Shown here piece by piece: positions 46,246-58,600 of a stretch of DNA of 64,000 nt. The position numbers and the translations under genes were made by a program. The notes below the pieces were generated by a model. That model worked only from the letters and a program-made list of their open reading frames with translations. It ran no database searches and had not been told where the DNA came from. Numbering within the stretch: the stretch's first letter is position 1; the number at the start of each line of letters is the position of its first letter. Source of the DNA: Phallus indusiatus. Its lineage: Eukaryota; Basidiomycota; Agaricomycetes; Phallales; Phallaceae. The DNA lies in assembly GCA_027605045.1 (NCBI GenBank), contig JAQFWX010000010.1, forward strand, positions 996,879-1,060,878. The letters are read 5' to 3'.

Positions 46246-47118
46246 TGAAGAGGGCATCTCAGGAGAGTGGCAGGAAGAGGGAACCAGTCGTCGGGTGCGC
46301 TGAGAGAGAAGAGGTAGCAGAGGGGCCGATTGTTGGATATACGAGAAGACTTAGTCTTGGAATCTAACTATAACTATCAGCAAGATGAGGGGATAATTCT
46401 TATTATTTTCGTATGGAGTCTGAATGCTCCTTATATACAGTTTTTGCGGCGCCGGTAGAAAACGGCTTTTTGTGTAGTCTAAGAGAATGGAACGTTTTTC
46501 GTGAAACAAAGAAAACAATAAAGAAGAAATTTTTTTGAATAAGGGTGTAAACAGGGCGCGTGAGATAAAACGTAAACTGAGGACGCGACCGGGCGTTGGT
46601 ACGCGTCCGGCGAATAGCGGTGCTCGACTCCCGACTCGCGTCCTGATGGATTATGGAGTAGTCCTTCGCGTAAACTTTTTGTTCCATTGTGGCCTGTTCC
46701 GTAGTAGCTCCTCGAGATCAAACTCTTTATTGTTTGTTTCGGCCGTTTCCATTTATGGCCTGCGCCGGTGCACATCACGGAGCATTTGTCGCAGTCACTT
46801 CTACATCACCAGTTGATTCGCTCGTTGTGAGGATGCCTAATATCCCACATGCATTATCGTACCTGTCAAGTTAGCTCGAGGTGGCCACACTATCCGATAC
46901 GACATGATCTTCTGAAATATGAGTACAACCAATGTTAGCTCGGATTCCAATGCTATTGGTTGACGTTGTTCCACTGAAAAATACTAGCTCCGACTTTATC
47001 CCCGCCGTCCAGAAGCGATTTAGCTACAAGCCAACGAACGGTCAAACGAATGATGTGGGGAACACGTAACGATATATAACATACCACGCAATTGATTGTT
47101 TATTTCAGCCTCCGTATA
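46246..47118. other. Intergenic, no firm gene
   Basis: Overlapping short frames on both strands at 46400-46875 with no recognisable family. A GC-rich patch sits at 46570-46640. Could contain transposon debris; I see no termini. Confidence 0.4.
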
Positions 47119-48330
47119 TCATTGTACTGGTGTTTGACAAGGTGGAAATCTAGAATTCAACGAAGCTCGCATTTTCAAAACAGCTTGAATCTGATTGAAC
47201 TTATGTACATCTCGGAAGAGCTCAATGTGTCCCTCAGCAGTAACCCGAGAGTCTCGACGAATCTGCTCTGCTTCCAAAGTTTTCAAAAACAGCTGGACAA
47301 GCTCACTTGCGCTGTCCCCAATCTTGCCGCATTCGGTCAAATATGCGCCTGCGAAGGGTAGATAGAGTGAAGGCTGAGACGTGTCGCCAGTCGGAGTCAG
47401 AAACCGGAGCACGAGGAAAGTACGCGTCATTCTCAAAGGACGCATTAACCAAATTGGAAATACCGCTTTTCGAGAAATTGAAATCGCGGACTTGATTGAA
47501 ATCTATAACCCACACTCGAGTCTCTCGGTGCTTGTTCAGAGTGTTGGTGATGTTTGTGCCTAGGATAATCTCGAAGTCGCGAGCGTCACATTTGGCTACC
47601 ATGTGAAGCTGCGCTAGTAGACGGCCCATCTCATTGACACGATGTGTTGTGTCGATAACCCAATGCCCGAGCCCGAGTTAATGGGAAATTGTAGGTATCG
47701 AAAAAAGGGTGTGGTCCGTCCTATATCTGTTTCTGGCATTCTGCGCGTCCAAGTAAAAGCCGGGCAACGTGGTGTCCTTGACGTAGAAAGAACTTGTCGG
47801 TTTCAGATTGTTGGAGATGCTCAGGACAAAATAAGGCGATAATCTGAAGCAAAAGAGCTGTTAGAATTGGGTACACCCGACTCATTGAACACGCACGGGT
47901 CTTTGAGACGGTCATTATCGGGAAGTCTGAAAGTTGGATAGGACCAAAGATCTGATTCAGAATCGCAGAGCTCATATGGCGTAGGTGAAAGTATTTCAGT
48001 CCCCAGAAAGAGTATCATGTATACGACTCAAGTGACGAAACTCATCAGAGTGCTGTACAGCCTTCCACTCTGCGGCATTTTTTATAAACTTGAGGTGTCT
48101 GTTTGTTCCTTTCTATTAAAACGCCATCTAGTATTCTTGTCAATTGAACTTACTGCTGAGCTACAGTATATTGTGGCAAAAGTTCCGCTATCCAGTCTGA
48201 AAAGCTGGATGGTTTCCCAAATTTCATCTAAGTCCGCCTCGTTGTTTATAAGAGATTCTGATGACAATGGACTGAAGGAGAAGCAAAGGCGATCAACCGC
48301 ATCAAAACCTGTGTGTTTATAGGGGTACAT
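47119..48330 (-). pseudogene. DUF3669 family protein, inactivated
   Basis: Read on minus, pieces of one protein follow in order. An N-terminal part contains FRLDSGTFATIYCSSAV, then IIALFCPEHL, VARLLLGRAE, FFDTYNFPLT, NEMGRLLAQLH..CDARDFEIILG, VWVIDFNQVRDF, NDAYFPRAP, and AGAYLTECGK..LVQLFLKTLE. The DARD-x-E and W-I-DFNQ-R signatures are those of DUF3669, a fungal family with a degenerate kinase-like fold as far as I know. Lesions are an in-frame TAG at 47721-47723, a frameshift at about 47665-47675 and another in the 47380-47400 region. None can be bridged by a credible intron. Gene context: between the two NLR genes. Confidence 0.75.
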
Positions 48331-49315
48331 ACTTGTTGAGCATTACAATGGATAAAAGTTGAACTGGAGAGGAGCATTTCGTCGTGAGCGTGACGGTCAC
48401 ACGGACCCCAAGTTTCTCTCTGCTTGGCAGCGGCCGCGGCGGCGCAATCATGTTTGACTGGGAAGTGACAAGTTCCTGTGTGTATGGCCACTTCAACGCA
48501 TCGCTTGACTAAATACTTTCCGGTACACCCTGTGGAATATCGAACCAGATAACTAGTGTTTTATTCTGTAAAAAAAGAAACCAATTGAAGCGATATCAAT
48601 ATTCTTGCCATTTCTTGGGCATGAAACGGCGATTTGGGCTTCACACGGGCATATGTGGCAAATCTGAGAGTGACGCATCATCGATCATCAGTTATATTCT
48701 TACAGTCTCACTTCCAACTCAGTTGCTCTTCCTGCCGAGAACCTAGGCCGTTTTTGGTGAAGTATCGAACGCTTTTGGTCCCCGCACCCGTGCATTTCGT
48801 TGCATCTGACAAAGTGACTTTGATGTTCGCCTTGCCACAACTATTCACATATTAACATTGCTATTTGCGTTCGCATACAACTCTGTTACATCGTTGAATG
48901 GGGCGTAATTGAAGCGTTAATGGACATGGAGAAGTTTGCAATCGGTCCTAAACTGATAGCCCACGTTTTGGATCATAGGTATGATTGATTGGGGATCGAA
49001 TGTGTCTATCACGCTCTCAACCTTGTGTTTCCGGGAGAAAGAGGGATTTTTAACGCAGCCAATCATATTAGATCTACTCGTAACTAAAAAAGGGAAATCA
49101 TTAAATTTCAATCAGTGTTTCCCTTGAAGTATGAGCGTACGCTCTCAATAAGTAGCCCGACCCTTCAACAATGGTATATCCGATGCAGCTGCATTCTCAG
49201 ATACCCGTGCAACTGATACCGACGACACCCAGCTATTGATCTGTTTGACCGAATGTCTTTAACCCGAGCGTGTTATTCATCCAATTGCCTGTGGAGTTAA
49301 AGGTGGTATGCTATA
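48331..49315. other. Intergenic, no gene seen
   Basis: About 1 kb between the DUF3669 relic and the DUF6535 gene. A GC-rich patch with GCGGCCGCGGCGGC at about 48430; nothing recognisable. Confidence 0.45.
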
Positions 49316-52300
49316 TCAAAGTGTCTTTAGTAAAGGGATTGTCAAGGATGATGATGGACTCTGTAAACAAAGTACCTTATTCGGATCAGGCACCCGACCA
49401 CGCTCTTCGGTATCATGATCCTTGTCTGACACCACGTTCTCCGGTAGGTTGTGAATAAATTGTCCAAACTCATACGCAGATGCTGTCAATGCAAAACGAA
49501 CATCATCGTTGTCTCTGTAAAGCCGCCGACAGACATGATCACTAGGTAATGACTTGAACTTTGCCAAGTCGTCAGATTGCGCCAGTTTGTTCATCGCCGC
49601 AGACAGCTCGTTCAACATCTCCCTGTCAGGCGGCGATGGCATAAGCTGGAAATACCCCTTTATATCCCATTTGCAATACACAAATAGTCTCCATAGTTGC
49701 ACAAGCACGGAGGGGGAGTAAAGAATGATGAACAGAGAATGCTTCGGATTGAGCTTCACAAAGTCGAAGAGACCCGTTAAGACTGGATATACGGATTCTT
49801 TCTCATCGAACCGGCGATACCATGCGAAGTTATGGAGACATTTTGAGAAGAGGGATACTGGATCAGGGTCATCCAGGAGGATTGTAGATAGATGACGGTG
49901 GTTCTGGTGCGCGAGCAGCAGCACGAACAAGGGAGGAGTGATATATGAGACTTCTGAGTCGTGCTGTGCATACCATTGATATACGAGAGAGAAGTGGTGG
50001 TCGTCCTCTGTCGTTAAGTGATTGTCCAGGTGAGCGTCCATCGGGATTTCCATGGAAGACAGACACCTGATTGCGTTAGATCTGGCCAAGTTTGTCATAG
50101 ACTCGCTCCTAAACGAGTTCACATGGCAAATCTCTTTGAGGAAGCCGAGGGCAATCTCTAATGAGCGAGATTCTGTAGAGGATTTAATTGAGAACCGAAA
50201 GTTCATAAACATAGTTTCCAAGAGCCCCTGTCTCTTTTTTTGGTCAGCAATGAGCGGAAGATCGGAGGTGAGATTACGATAAACGGCGATGTAGAGCTGA
50301 TAGCACATTCCATAATATCCGGCTTCCGAGGAATGGTGTTCGGGGTTACCTAATTTGAAGTAGCGGAACAAGTAGTCAAGCTTCCACCATCCCAGTGCTT
50401 TATCTTTAAAGCATACTAAACCCGCGTTACACATAGGTTGACGGGTGGGATTGAGATCCCAATTACATAAAAGATTACTCATCCTTTCGGTCAGTATATA
50501 CGCGGCCACTGTAGCATCTTGCAATGCGTCGATGAAGAGAAAACACCACATGGCCAGTGGGAGTTTGAGTTCGTCAATTTTGGGGGGTTCGTCGTAGATG
50601 GGACGTCGAAGAACTGGCGTCTTTTGATCCGATATCATAATGTTTGAAATATAATTATAGTGTTGATACTCCTCCAGTTGACTTTCTGTCACCTCGGGAG
50701 AGTTTCGGAGGAGATCCCAATGATTCCTTTTAACCCAGTTATCCCGGCGGCCATTGGGGTCAGATGCTAGGAGATCTAGACACAGGCCATAACGCAAATC
50801 CGCGATATTAGTGTCACCGATCTCCAAACTATAGTTGATATTTTTAAGGATAGGAGAATTGAATCGTTTGCCGATAGTTGGATTCACTGCCGCACACCGT
50901 GCGATCATTCGATGAACGCTTCTGTCCCAGGAGTTCGGATAAAGCCAATCGAGTGCTTCAAAATCGAGGCGTCCTGCAGTTCGGATTGCTTGGACCATGT
51001 TTTCTTCTCTCCAATTGGCGAATTTTTGGCAACGGCGCATGATGCCAAATAACTTCAAGACGGGCGTAGATGCAAGTCGGAAACCTGAAGATATGAAACC
51101 AAATAACTTCAAGATGAGAGTTTTTGCAAGTCGGAAACTTGAGGATATGAAGCCAAATAACTTCAAGATGACCGTAGATGCAAGTCGGAAATGTCTGGGT
51201 GCGTTGAACTTCAAGATGACTGTAGATGCAAGTCGGAAATGTCTGGGTGCGTTGAACTTCAAGATGACCGTAGATGCAAGTCGGCAAAGTTTGAGGGCGT
51301 AGTGAGTCAAAGTTCGAATGATTTGCAGATTTCTAGGATCTAATCTCCGAAACATCTGTTTTATAATCTCGATCCAGTGGATATCTTTCAGAGCAAAGAA
51401 GAGAGTGCCGACGAAAATTGTCAAAGAGGTTGTATATGGACATTCCGGATACCAGATCGGCAATATCACAGAAATCAAATATAAGGTATAGGTGATGCCC
51501 GTAATACCAACAATCGTCCAGGCGATGATAGCGTTCATCGGAAATAGCATTATGATGATACCCGCAAGGAACAAACCGACTGCAAGGTAGAGGAGTATAG
51601 GGAGGATCTCGAAGATAATATCAACCTTCCACTCTTCGAAGCCTTTGAAACGTAGTTGCCTGATCCTCGCTCTTTCGTTGGCTGTTCCAGCGATAGAAGA
51701 TAAGGAATAGTACGACCATTGTTTGGCGATGAAAGCAAACAACGATGTAGACAGTGTGATGGCTAAGCTAGTAAACCACAGACCGTTTACTAACAATGCA
51801 TTCGTCGATGGGGTGAATGGTGACGTAGGCGTCAATGTTGAAGCTGGGATCATATTTAGCGGTGTCCCATTAGATTGGGCTCGTAGAATTCCAGCTATTT
51901 CGAATAACAGGGATGCAGAGACTCCAGAATTATCTCGCTGCAAGCCCTGCGAAGCCAGTCCAATGAATGCCGTTATAACGCCGGAAAAGATACCAGCCTA
52001 AGAATAAAATAGTAAGCTTCTAAATTAGAAGATAAAAAAACAACGATTATGCCTTACAAAAACTAGAAGAACATCTGCCGCTCCTTTCCACTCTTCAACT
52101 CTCTCGCGGTCAAACGACTTGGCTTCATCAAGGTAAGTCAACCAAATGCGACCGTTTTCAGAAGCCTCTTCTCCGTATAGATCTTGAGTATATTTCTGCT
52201 CGTAGGCATCTCTAGTCTTCCCTAATATGTGTCATCCCAGAGTGCATAGAGTAAACGATGTCGTCATACTTACAGCTGTTTGCGTATGAAATTCCCAAAA

Positions 52301-52673
52301 ACTTCTTACGCTTCATCTTTACGTTTTGTTTCGTAGCAGGATGTGCTCCATTAACAGCTACTTTTCTCGTAGCGGCCTCTGAAAAAGTATATAGGTGAGG
52401 AAACTTGCATATACCATATCATGAAATAGAAAAATCACCGATCAGATCGCGGATTCGGAGGTCGAGTAAATCCTCCATCAAACCATCCGAGTCGGACTGT
52501 TGGCATTTGTCTGGCACAGTCGCAGGTTCCTCATTATCCTTGCGCAAAGGAGTCGTCGGGCCCTTTATCGACGAAGGCATAGACCCTTCAACTTTAATCG
52601 GCGCGGGAGCTTCAGCTTGTGCCCTAGGTCCTTCCGGAGCGGTTTCTCCTTTCGCGATAGGTGTTTCCGACAT
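49316..52673 (-). CDS. DUF6535 family membrane protein with internal peptide repeats
   Basis: Four exons (52673-52439, 52378-52274, 52221-52058, 51997-49316) give 1061 residues in phase. The N-terminus is acidic and Pro-rich. The block GRIWLTYLDEAKSFDRERVE, then WKGAADVLLVF|AGIFSGVITAFI is the DUF6535 signature with its first membrane helix. More helices follow (LWFTSLAITLSTSLFAFIAK, LYLAVGLFLAGIIIML, IVGITGITYTLYLISVILPI). At about residues 320-410 there are five tandem peptide units FRLAxTxxLKxx, of 16, 16, 18, 18 and 18 residues. The long C-terminal part (about 650 residues) is helical and probably cytosolic. The family is expanded in agaricomycetes and of unknown function. No lesion seen. 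Confidence 0.88.
51040..51295 (-). repeat. Coding minisatellite in the DUF6535 gene
   Basis: Five tandem units, two of 48 bp and three of 54 bp, all in frame, with the recurring AACTTCAAGATGA and GTAGATGCAAGTCGG blocks on plus. They encode FRLASTVILK-type units just after the membrane segments. Confidence 0.9.
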
Positions 52674-55194
52674 GGTACGTAGCTGATAGTAGATTGGGAT
52701 ATGTAGTTATGCGAAGAGGGTTGTTGAAAAAGAGGTATTTTGGTACTGGAAACACGCCCTTTTAGTTAACTTGTTGTTGCTCAAAAAATGCTTGATAAAT
52801 AATCACCTCGTTTGTACCACAATTGTGAAGACCAACACCGATATTAGTTCCCGTGTCGTGTCAAAAACGTGCAGCACATTGAATTTTGGATTGAAAAAAA
52901 AACAAAACAAGACGCCCCGGTCATAGCCTAATTTTTTTATTTATTATAATAAGAAACATACCTTCTGTGCAACAAATCAACGCAGATCTCTGATACCCAG
53001 CTAAAGCCATTGCCTGTAATTATTTGCTCGTGATCTGTAATTTTCGTTCGAGTAAAGAGAATTGTCCTCGCCCAGCGTTTGCAACTTAATACCGTTTACA
53101 TATTCCAGCTGCTACTTGAGAGAGGTTTTGGTATTTTTGAACATGAGCATCATAATAGTTGGCAAATAGTCACTTACGCATTATTACGAAAGAGTAATAA
53201 ATAATTTCACATCTTCACGCCGTATGTAATACATAATAATATCTTATTCATCATGTTGCAATTTTGAAGGATCCGATCTTGCATTGAGACAAAGACAAAC
53301 ATTACTCAAATCCGGCGATATATTGGTCGCTTTGCAGTGAAATTTTTATTTCCCTTCACTATTAGAGAGTCCTTAATCAAAAATGACCCGCTACCCAAAA
53401 TAGTAGTACTTTCACAAAGTCAGCCAATTTTCCATAGCTATCCAAAAGGACATACACATTCAAGTTTCCAGTCCATTGAAATGGAAGCCTTTCTTGATGA
53501 ATTCACAGAAAAACACTCAAAAGTGCACTTCTGAGAGCTTCTTCACGGCGTTTGAGTTTGGCGCTGGTGAGCTCAGACAGCGATGATTAATTGATTCCTT
53601 ATTGAGCGCTAGCACAAGTTGATTAAATATTGTGAAAAGAAATATAACGATTAGCCGAAGGTACTAGCGAGTAAATAGCGTCAAGATTGAGACGACACGA
53701 GCCTCCAAGTCAATAACCCAAAATACTCGCCGTGTAGATGGCATCGACTTTTCACACTCGGCATTTCAAAACGTCAACCCAAAACTCAGTCGGACAGTCC
53801 TTTGCGTTGCCACGGATAATTTGCAAATCCCCTTCGAATTAACCGTAAGTATCGTCGGCTTGCAATTGCTTAACAGGCACGCTTTTTAAGTTGACAAAGG
53901 TGCGGAGGTTCTGTAACTGAAAATGTTTGGCCCGCCCATACCGTAATGACTGTGATTCGATCTTCCTGGACCTTTGGCGCTGTTTCACATGACGGAAGCG
54001 TTTCTGTTGATATTTTCACCATCATCGTGATCGAATCTCTTAGCGATGTCTGCGATTCTGTAAGTGAAGTTTTAAAACAAAGACATATGGATTGGACCAA
54101 CCTTAGTAGTGTCCTCAATAAACGCTACAGATCACTAAGTCACATCTGTTAGGAGTATTTTCACTACGGCAGATGCACGCCGAAACTATTAGCACGGACA
54201 GAATCAGCTGAATCAGATCTTGAAAATAACAAACGAAATCCACCTGCAGATATTATACGAGTCATCGTCACCGAGAAACACCAACTAGACGCTCAACGAT
54301 ACCTTGCATGAATTGGATGTCGTGGATCTTGCGAGCCTGGCTGCGTTGAACTTGCTTGTTAATAGTGTCTGTATGGCGGAAGACATTATAATATAACAGA
54401 TTCAATTAGGAAAGAACGGCGACTTTGTCAGCAATAAAGCAATAGGGCGATTCAACTGCAAAAACTGGGACGGGACAATGACGATGCTGATATATATGTC
54501 TTTGTTTGCAGGAGTCACCGATGAAAGGAATTTTCAGTCTACACTGAGTCATTCGCCAAGTGCGATCGTCACGAAAAGAGATTGTCTACGTTTTTGAAAG
54601 GTAACAAAAAGGCGGCCGTGCATGACGATATCTCGAGAAGCCATAGGCTCATCAAATATTTCCTCGTCTCCTTATTTCAGAGTTTGACGCTACAATGTAT
54701 TATGCGGAACTGGTGAACTGAAATCCTTGAAATTGTCAACCTAGAGAAAAGGAGTCCACAAACGCGAGGATAAAGTCGCGCGAAAATTGTGAGGTGCAGT
54801 GTGTTGATAGATTCGAGTGGTAATCGGAAACAAAAAAATGCGAGACTGCATAGAAATTGAAAATGCGCTCCCCAGAATTTACCACGAAAAGATACATACC
54901 ACGCAGAAAGCGAGTCAGAACGTGCGGAAACCACGATGTGTCATGTCGGAAATACCCGGACCAATCAATGCTTTTTCTCTTACCACTACCTACATCCTCT
55001 TCGTTTTTACCTAAACATCTAAAACGAAATGTCCGCGTCAAAGACAACTTTAAAATCCATAAATTTTTTAAAGTTCAGTTTCAATAATAGTCTTTACTTT
55101 TCGTAGAAGACGCGTTGTTATGCTACGTGTAAACAGCTACTACTAGTATAGTAGGTATGTGTTTCCTTGGAATCACGACTAGGAAGTCACTAGC
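52674..55194. other. Gene-poor intergenic region
   Basis: About 2.5 kb. The first part is the DUF6535 promoter. Several 60-100 codon frames occur on both strands (53337, 53946, 54736) but none shows a domain, codon-bias contrast or matching intron signals. Nothing further seen. Confidence 0.45.
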
Positions 55195-55465
55195 CGTACT
55201 CAAGACCGATTTTTTCTTCTCTTACTCACTCAAATCACTTTGATTAGGCTGTGATTTACATAACATAGTGATGGCATGCCGGAACATCATTCCTTATCTG
55301 AATAGGGTGAAAGAATGTGAAGTTATTATATTGTTGAAACAGAAGCATCGGCGTCGTTGAGACCTTACAAAAACAAATTTAGTTTGGTTTAGGGCTGAAG
55401 GGTATTGGATACACGTTTCGATAATTCAATATTTGGATGTCACATTGAGCCTGAGGCAGGCTGGC
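55195..55465. repeat. NLR upstream leader, copy B
   Basis: Paralogous to 40880-41150 (see that entry); the short frame present in copy A is broken here by stops. Confidence 0.75.
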
Positions 55466-55641
55466 ACCCGCGTCGTTTTTTGCGTTCGGACGCAGGCTGT
55501 TTTGTGACTCGTCAAAGAAATAGTCACCATGACGGCACAGCCAGCCTCATTGTAGGCTCGACTATAGTTGTCAGCAATTTCTTATTACCTTCAAATATAC
55601 CATTGAAACCAAGTTTCTTTCTGTATCCAGGGAAAGCTACA

Positions 55642-58600
55642 ATGGCATCCTCGGAATCGTAAGTGTCAACGTACCATTTAAGTCAGTGGGGCCGGACTGA
55701 ATCTTGATTACAGCCTTGATTCATACTTAGTTACAACCCCAGAGACTCACAGAGTCACACGCGCGCGCGCGCGCGTAGTTACAATCAGTGGTACTAAAGC
55801 GATTTATATCGAAGATCACCCACTTATAATCGTATTTTGCAGATATCAAATTATTCAATTACGAGACTTTTTGGCCAGAAGCGTTTTATACCTTCAGGAT
55901 TGAGATCACTGATAGCAACAAAAAAAATCTCAAGTCTGTCGAAGGCACAGCCCACAAAGGTCAAGTCGCTTGGAAAGAGCGAATTGCTCTCAGGTAACTC
56001 CTTGAATTCTAGACTGTAGATATCGGTTTGACTGAATCTTTCTAAAAAACAATAGTGATATTAATCCCAATTCTATCGTCGTTTTAAAAGTTTTCAAGAA
56101 AGCGATTGGCCGACTGAAGCCTATAGGGGAGTACTCGAATTCTGTGTCCTATTTTCTGAACATGCAAAGATCATCCGGTACATATTCAACTCGCTTTAGA
56201 GTTCACCGTAGTGACAATAGAACGATATATAGATGTTTACAGACCTAACTTGGGAAAAACAAGCCAACTTACTTTTACTATCGAAGAATCTTATTCACAA
56301 AACATCGTTGAAGAGGCTATCAACCGGGTTGAGAATACTGTTCTTCTCAATCTTCTCAATGAAAGAGATACTTGGTCCACTTTTTCCTGCTATTTCCAGC
56401 TTGTGAAGAATGCCATAGATTCCGTTTCTCAGGTTTGTGCTAATTGTCATTATTACCATACGAGTTGTTCTAAATTTTCTCAGTTTAATCCTTACTTTCA
56501 ACAAGTTTGGAGTATTCTGTCTCTTGTTCCAGGAGTAAGAGTGTTTTATTTATGCTCAGTTCATATATTAAGATTTTTCTCTAGATCATACAAACACATC
56601 TCAGTCGGAATAGCAACATCAATAAACTGGTCCAACGTATGATAGACGTCTATAAATTCATCTTTGATGCGAACCAATTACTTGTCGCCCAAAGTCAAAA
56701 CGTGAAACTTTTGATTCAACAAACACTGGAATGCGCCTATTTCATCAAAGAATATGTCGAGAAAAATACCTGTACGTTTTTATTGTCAGCATAATTGTCG
56801 GCACGACGCTAACTTCTTTTAGCTGAGAAAACTTGGGAAGTGCCGATGGTCGATAGCAAGATTCAGGAATTCACAGAGAAATTCAACCAGATTTTCGACG
56901 CCATACGAAACTCTTCCATCCTTGAAACGAATATCGTCACACTTCGTGTTTCCCACTCCATTGACGAAATTAGTTCGTTCTCTTTTCAACCGATCTGTAT
57001 ATGCATCTAAATATACTTAGAGGATTCGAATCTTCTCGGAGAAATGCCATATGCGTCAAATGCTGGGTTTGCTGCTGCAAAAAGATGTCTACCTGGAACT
57101 CGTCAAAAACTAATCAGCGAAATATTGGAATGGGTTAATAACTACGTCGATACACCCCAACGCTACTTTATTCTAAGTGGACAGGCAGGAATGGGTAAAT
57201 CATCAGTTGCCCATACAATCGCCGAAATTTTCCGAGGACAAAATCGACTTGGTTCATTGTTTTGCTTCAGTAGAAACGACAAAAAAAGGCTCGATTTTTT
57301 GTTCAGCACTATCTCTCGCGATTTGGCGGACAGCGACGTGGCATGGCAGAAAGGTCTAGCCAAAGCTGTCAAAGAGACTGCGATCAGGAAATCTCTCGAT
57401 CCTACAACGCAATTTAACGAGCTGATGATTAAGCCTGCGAAGGATGCGGAAACAATTGGGCCGGTTGTCATCATCATAGATGCTCTCGACGAAAGTGGAG
57501 ACCGAGCCGAACGTCAGATCCTCTTGGATTTACTTTTCAAACGAGGTGGGGAGCTTCCGAGCAATTATCGTTTCGTCGTAACGTCTCGTCCGGAACCCGA
57601 CATCGAGGAGCGATATCAACTTCCTACCGTTTTCTGTAAACACATGGCACAACTCAATGAAGAGGATACGAAAAATGATATTATACAGTTTGTGTCTCAC
57701 AAACTCTCTTCGATGGCGAAGACTCTGGACGAAGAACTAAAATCGGATTGGCGTGCGTCACTTGCCGAGAAAGCGCAGGGTCTTTTTCAATGGGCTAACC
57801 TTGCGTGCATTTATATCAACCCATCCTTCGAGATTGGACATGGGTTGTGGACTGTGGGTTCCAAGTCGACGTCTTCAATGAACGAACTTTATCACGAAAT
57901 CCTTGAATCCTCACCAGAGTTCAAGCGCGAGGGCTTTCTTGCCCTGTTCCGGACTGTTGTCGGGGCACTTGTCGTCTCGCAGAAGCCACTTACAAGTTCG
58001 GCGTTGCAAGTCCTTTTCGGGCCCGATATTGAGGACACCACAGTTGACGAAGTATTAAAACCGTTCCATTCATTGTTCATTGGCGCTGATGAACCCGCGA
58101 CCGAAATCCGACCACTACACACCTCGCTTTTCGACTTTTTTATGAATCCCGAGCAGAAGCCAGGAACTCCGAATCAGTTTTACATCGATACTTCAGACCA
58201 TAGTCTTTTTACTCGGGCATGTTTACGGCTGATGAATGGAAAGCTCCGGTTCAACATGTGCAAGTTAGAAACATCACATCTACGCAATCGAGATGTACCG
58301 AACTATGATCGCCGAGTAGCGGAAGTCATTCCGTTGCCTCTATCATACGCATGCTGTTTCTGGGCAAATCATCTTAAATGCTCAGAATTTAATTCAGATC
58401 TTCTGAACGAGATTCGTCATTTAATGCATGCCAATCTACTATATTTCTTCGAAACCCTTAGTCTCTTGGGGAAGGTCGATCATGGTCGTGACGGGATGCA
58501 GATTCTAAAGGATCAGATCAAAGTTCGTTTTTTTCTTCTCCATGTTTTATTTATTACTCGCTAAATAAGCGTAGGACAAAGATGGTGAATTGGCTGATCA

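Noticed and set aside
50958..51302. Overlapping repeat-rich frames on both strands (MPTCIYGHLEV.. and MFSSLQLANF..)
   Set aside because: Both are by-products of the in-frame minisatellite of the DUF6535 gene.
58519..58575. Possible mutated donor in NLR gene B exon 9 (CAG|AT where gene A has CAG|GT)
   Set aside because: A shared donor GTTCGT six bases further on keeps frame in both genes, so no lesion needs to be assumed.
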